Assembly: GCF_007748035.1 (NCBI RefSeq)
Contig: NZ_CP036278.1
Location: 5,580,001-5,644,000 of the forward strand
From: Aeoliella mucimassa
GTDB taxonomy: Bacteria; Planctomycetota; Planctomycetia; Pirellulales; Lacipirellulaceae
Length of the DNA: 64,000 nucleotides
Direction: 5' to 3'
Positions within the stretch are counted from its first letter, which is position 1, and every line of letters starts with the position of its first letter. Shown here in pieces: positions 61,642-64,000 of this stretch. The notes below the pieces were generated by a model. The model was not told where the DNA came from. It saw only the letters and a program-made list of their open reading frames with translations, and ran no database searches. The translations under genes were made by a program, and so were the position numbers.

Positions 61642-61714
61642 TTCCCATTTCCTTGTTCCACCAATCGATGGGTGCAAGCACCGCACCCATCGATAGCACT
61701 AATACTGCTTTCAC

Positions 61715-62302
61715 TTACCCCTTCCGTGCCACGGCTTGTACCACTGCGGCCAGGCCGGTGTGGTAGGTGCCTTCGATCACTTCGCGTTCGAGTTCTTCCA
61801 GGTGGTCGAACGTCAGGCCTGCGAGGTCGGCTTCGAGCAGCTGCTTGGTCAGCTTATTGTCGGCCGAGGGACCGCCGCCGGTACCGTGTTTGAGTTGCTC
61901 GGGCGTGTAGGCTTCGACCAGATAGACCCCACCGGGCTTCAGGGAGCGGACGATCCGATGGTGCATGTCGGTGCGCATCTCAGCCGGCAGGGGGAAGAAG
62001 ATCGAGACGATGCCATCCCACTGGTTCTCGCCGAGGTCGTAGGTCGCCAGATCGGCGACGGCGGTCTCGATCGTCACCTGACGCTCGGCGGCTAGCTCGC
62101 GAGCCTTGGCCAGCCCGACGCTCGACGAGTCGACCGCGGTGACCTGATACCCTTGGGAGGCCAAAAACACGGCGTTGCGGCCCTCGCCCTCGGCCAGGCT
62201 CAGCACCCGCCCGAGGGGGATTGCCTGGTAGCGGGCGGCCAGGAAGTCGTTCGGCTGCTTGCCATAGGCATACTCCGGCGTGTCAAATCGTTCGTCCCAC
62301 AT
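61715..62302 (-). CDS. SAM-dependent methyltransferase (TehB/thiopurine-like)
   Basis: The 195-residue product from ATG 62302, with GGGAG nine bases upstream, begins MWDERFDTPEYAYGKQPNDF, the usual start of small TehB-like methyltransferases. Motif I reads VLSLAEGEGRNAVFLASQG, the acidic residue ending motif II is AVDSSSVGL, and LKPGGVYLVEAY is motif VI. Such enzymes methylate small molecules such as tellurite or thiols; the substrate here is unknown. Confidence 0.88.
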   Translation of the reverse strand: MWDERFDTPEYAYGKQPNDFLAARYQAIPLGRVLSLAEGEGRNAVFLASQGYQVTAVDSSSVGLAKARELAAERQVTIETAVADLATYDLGENQWDGIVSIFFPLPAEMRTDMHHRIVRSLKPGGVYLVEAYTPEQLKHGTGGGPSADNKLTKQLLEADLAGLTFDHLEELEREVIEGTYHTGLAAVVQAVARKG

Positions 62303-62468
62303 GTGGTTGCTCCCAGGGAGTTCGGCGGCTGTTTCCATCCGCGGCGGTGTGGCTCGTGGTGCTTGTTTGTGGATTTTATCGAGGGAGCAACCCGCGGTAC
62401 AATCGTGGTAACCGGTGTCCGAAGTGGTTTCGGACGGAAACTAGCTGAATGCCTCTCGATAGCCCTTC

Positions 62469-63734
62469 ATGAATGCCATGCTCCGAACACTCGCTCTGCT
62501 CTGCTGCATCATGGTTTGCCGTTGTATCCAGGCCGATGAGCCTGCGGCGGGGCAGCCGCTTCGGATCATGACGTTCAATGTGTGGTCGGGCGAAAATACG
62601 ACGGGCGGGCGCAATAAGCTGGTCGAGATCATCGAAGCCAGCCAGGCCGACATTGTTGGGTTGCAGGAGATGGGCAACACCGCAGGGCAGCAGGTCGCCA
62701 GCGCGCTGGGCATGTATTACCAACAGCAGTCGGGCGGTGACATTCAGGTGCTTAGCCGTTTCCCGATCGTCAATACAACCACTTCGGGTCGCGGGGTGCA
62801 GATTTCGCTCGCCGAGCAAACCGACGTCTGGCTGTTCAACTCGCACCTGGCAGCTTATCCCTATCAGCCTTACGACCTTCGCGATGGTGCGTTGCCGATG
62901 GACGAAGCGGCCGTGATTGCTGCGGCCGAGGCAGCCCGCGGGGCGACGGTCGATAGCTACCTGGGCGAGATGCAATCGCTCCTCCAAAGCGGCCAGCCGG
63001 TGTTCTTCACTGGCGACTTCAACGAGCCCTCCCATTTGGATTGGACCGCCGAGGCAGCCACAGCTACCTTGCGGCCTTACGACTTGCAGGTGGCTTATCC
63101 CGCGTCGAGCAAAATCGTCGCCGCGGGCATGACCGACTCGTTTCGGGCGGTGCGGCCCGACGAAGTGAACGACCCGGGGTATACGTGGACTCCTGGCTAT
63201 CCGCCGCCGAATCAGTCGAGGGACGAAGTGCACGACCGCATCGACATCGTCTACCACAGCGGCATAGGGGTGACGCCGAGCACTGCGGAGATCATCGGCC
63301 CCGACTACGGCGATGGCATCTCCGATATCGAAGTCGCCGGCTACAACGCGGATCACCGCGCAGTGGTGGTCGAGTACCTGATCGACTCCGACTTTTGCTT
63401 CGTGTTCGGCGACCTAAACGGCGACTGCCTGCTCGACACCGCCGATTGGGTGATCCTGCGCGACAATCAGCGGGCCGATTTGAGTGGACTCTCCTTCGAC
63501 GAAGCCCGTGCGCTCGGCGACCTGAACGGGGACTATCGGAACGATTTTGCCGATTATTCGCTGTTCAAGCGGGCGTTTATCGACCAGCAGGGGAGTGCCG
63601 CCTGGGCCGAAATGACCAATGGCATAGCGGCCGTTCCGGAGCCGGATGGTATAATGCTAGCTGTGTTTCTGGCGACCGTGGGAATCGCCGCCAAGGCGCT
63701 GGCGAGGTTCCCCAAGCGTTTCCACTCTCTCTAA
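62469..63734 (+). CDS. Exported endonuclease/exonuclease/phosphatase-family protein with dockerin loops and PEP-CTERM tail
   Basis: The 421-residue protein has a signal peptide (LRTLALLCCIMVCRCIQADE), then an EEP domain: RIMTFNVWSG, IVGLQEMGN (catalytic Glu), VFFTGDFNEPS (Asp/Asn), and NADHRAVVVEY (Asp-His). Two dockerin-like loops follow (DLNGDCLLDTADWVIL and DLNGDYRNDFADYSLF), then VPEPDGIMLAVFLATVGIA. All catalytic residues are present. It could be a secreted phosphodiesterase, nuclease or lipid phosphatase anchored through exosortase. Confidence 0.9.
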   Translation: MNAMLRTLALLCCIMVCRCIQADEPAAGQPLRIMTFNVWSGENTTGGRNKLVEIIEASQADIVGLQEMGNTAGQQVASALGMYYQQQSGGDIQVLSRFPIVNTTTSGRGVQISLAEQTDVWLFNSHLAAYPYQPYDLRDGALPMDEAAVIAAAEAARGATVDSYLGEMQSLLQSGQPVFFTGDFNEPSHLDWTAEAATATLRPYDLQVAYPASSKIVAAGMTDSFRAVRPDEVNDPGYTWTPGYPPPNQSRDEVHDRIDIVYHSGIGVTPSTAEIIGPDYGDGISDIEVAGYNADHRAVVVEYLIDSDFCFVFGDLNGDCLLDTADWVILRDNQRADLSGLSFDEARALGDLNGDYRNDFADYSLFKRAFIDQQGSAAWAEMTNGIAAVPEPDGIMLAVFLATVGIAAKALARFPKRFHSL

Positions 63735-63758
63735 AAGTATCCCTTTGAGGTTCCCCTG

Positions 63759-64000
63759 ATGCGTCCAGCGGAAGTACATCGCAACAGAGATGGTCGCCCT
63801 GATTTCATGGTGAAGCTCGGGCTGGCTCCCCCCTACGCACCCGACGACGTGAAGCACGCTTATCTGTCGAAGGTCAAAGAGGTGCATCCCGACCTGGGGG
63901 GCGACCCGCAAGCGTTTCGCGAAGTGCACGAAGCCTACCTACAGGCGCAAGAGTTCTTGAGCATCAAAGGGGACTCGCTGCGGTGGATCGGCAACCACAT
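63759..64000 (+). CDS. J-domain protein, 3' end cut by window edge
   Basis: The visible 80 codons begin MRPAEVHRNRDGRPDFMVKL and show a DnaJ-like J domain: LGLAPPYAPDDVKHAYL, the signature His-Pro-Asp in KEVHPDLGGDPQAF, and EVHEAYLQAQEFL. J domains stimulate DnaK-type chaperones. The part beyond the window decides what the protein is; it starts 24 bases after the EEP gene. Confidence 0.85.
   Translation, partial: MRPAEVHRNRDGRPDFMVKLGLAPPYAPDDVKHAYLSKVKEVHPDLGGDPQAFREVHEAYLQAQEFLSIKGDSLRWIGNH

Overview
The window looks like a chromosomal segment of a planctomycete, most likely of the Pirellulales. The evidence is the combination of PEP-CTERM proteins with dockerin-like repeats, a DUF1559 pseudopilin, several sulfatases next to an ECF sigma/FecR pair, a cysteine-rich YTV-type wall protein, and a ribosomal protein L17 with an acidic tail. 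These assignments rest on reading the translations by eye; no database search was possible. LAYOUT. (1) 1-25172 is a type VI secretion system (T6SS) island. A minus-strand operon runs tssA-tssB-tssC-(DUF4157 protein)-hcp-tssE-tssF-tssG, with tssG cut by the left edge. A divergent plus-strand pair encodes TssL and a short TssM-like protein. Two giant minus-strand genes encode single-pass membrane proteins with caspase-like but catalytically degenerate N-terminal domains. A plus-strand cargo module follows: VgrG, PAAR, a small unknown protein, a C39-like cysteine peptidase with a zinc ribbon, and a small helical protein. TssK, TssH/ClpV and TssJ are not in the window. (2) 25340-26990 is one copy of a composite repeat of about 600 bp, split by an IS903-like IS5-family element that has a 9-bp target duplication. 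The second copy lies inverted at 58305-58896. (3) 27000-29389 holds an exported barrel-like protein and a HEAT-like exported protein. (4) 29420-42450 is a minus-strand export and degradation cluster: a sulfatase, LamG-like and duplicated lectin-like PEP-CTERM proteins, a DUF1559 pseudopilin, a lipoprotein and a GtaA-like hydrolase. An IS630-family element has inserted into the last codons of one PEP-CTERM gene. (5) 42824-48438 reads ECF sigma, FecR-like protein, then two sulfatases. (6) 48483-53492 holds a small metallopeptidase-like gene, the alpha ribosomal operon (rpmJ-rpsM-rpsK-rpsD-rpoA-rplQ) and a VanZ-like gene. (7) 53673-64000 holds tadA, a YTV/Cys-rich wall protein, rex, tRNA-Gln(UUG), a CysQ/HAL2-type phosphatase, the second repeat copy, a serine protease, a PH-domain membrane protein, a methyltransferase, an EEP-family PEP-CTERM protein and the start of a J-domain protein. 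HOW THE PARTS FIT. The T6SS genes encode the baseplate (TssE, F, G, A), the sheath (TssB, C), the tube (Hcp), the spike (VgrG, PAAR) and part of the membrane complex (TssL, short TssM). The TssM-like protein stops directly after its third membrane segment, so the usual periplasmic domain is missing. The two giant proteins beside it have one membrane segment and more than 1450 residues predicted outside the membrane, and may supply that function. A DUF4157 protein, a domain best known from extracellular contractile injection systems, sits between hcp and tssC. I regard this island as the most interesting system in the window. The PEP-CTERM/sulfatase block looks like an envelope and polysaccharide-degradation locus reshaped by tandem duplication, gene fusion and IS insertion.
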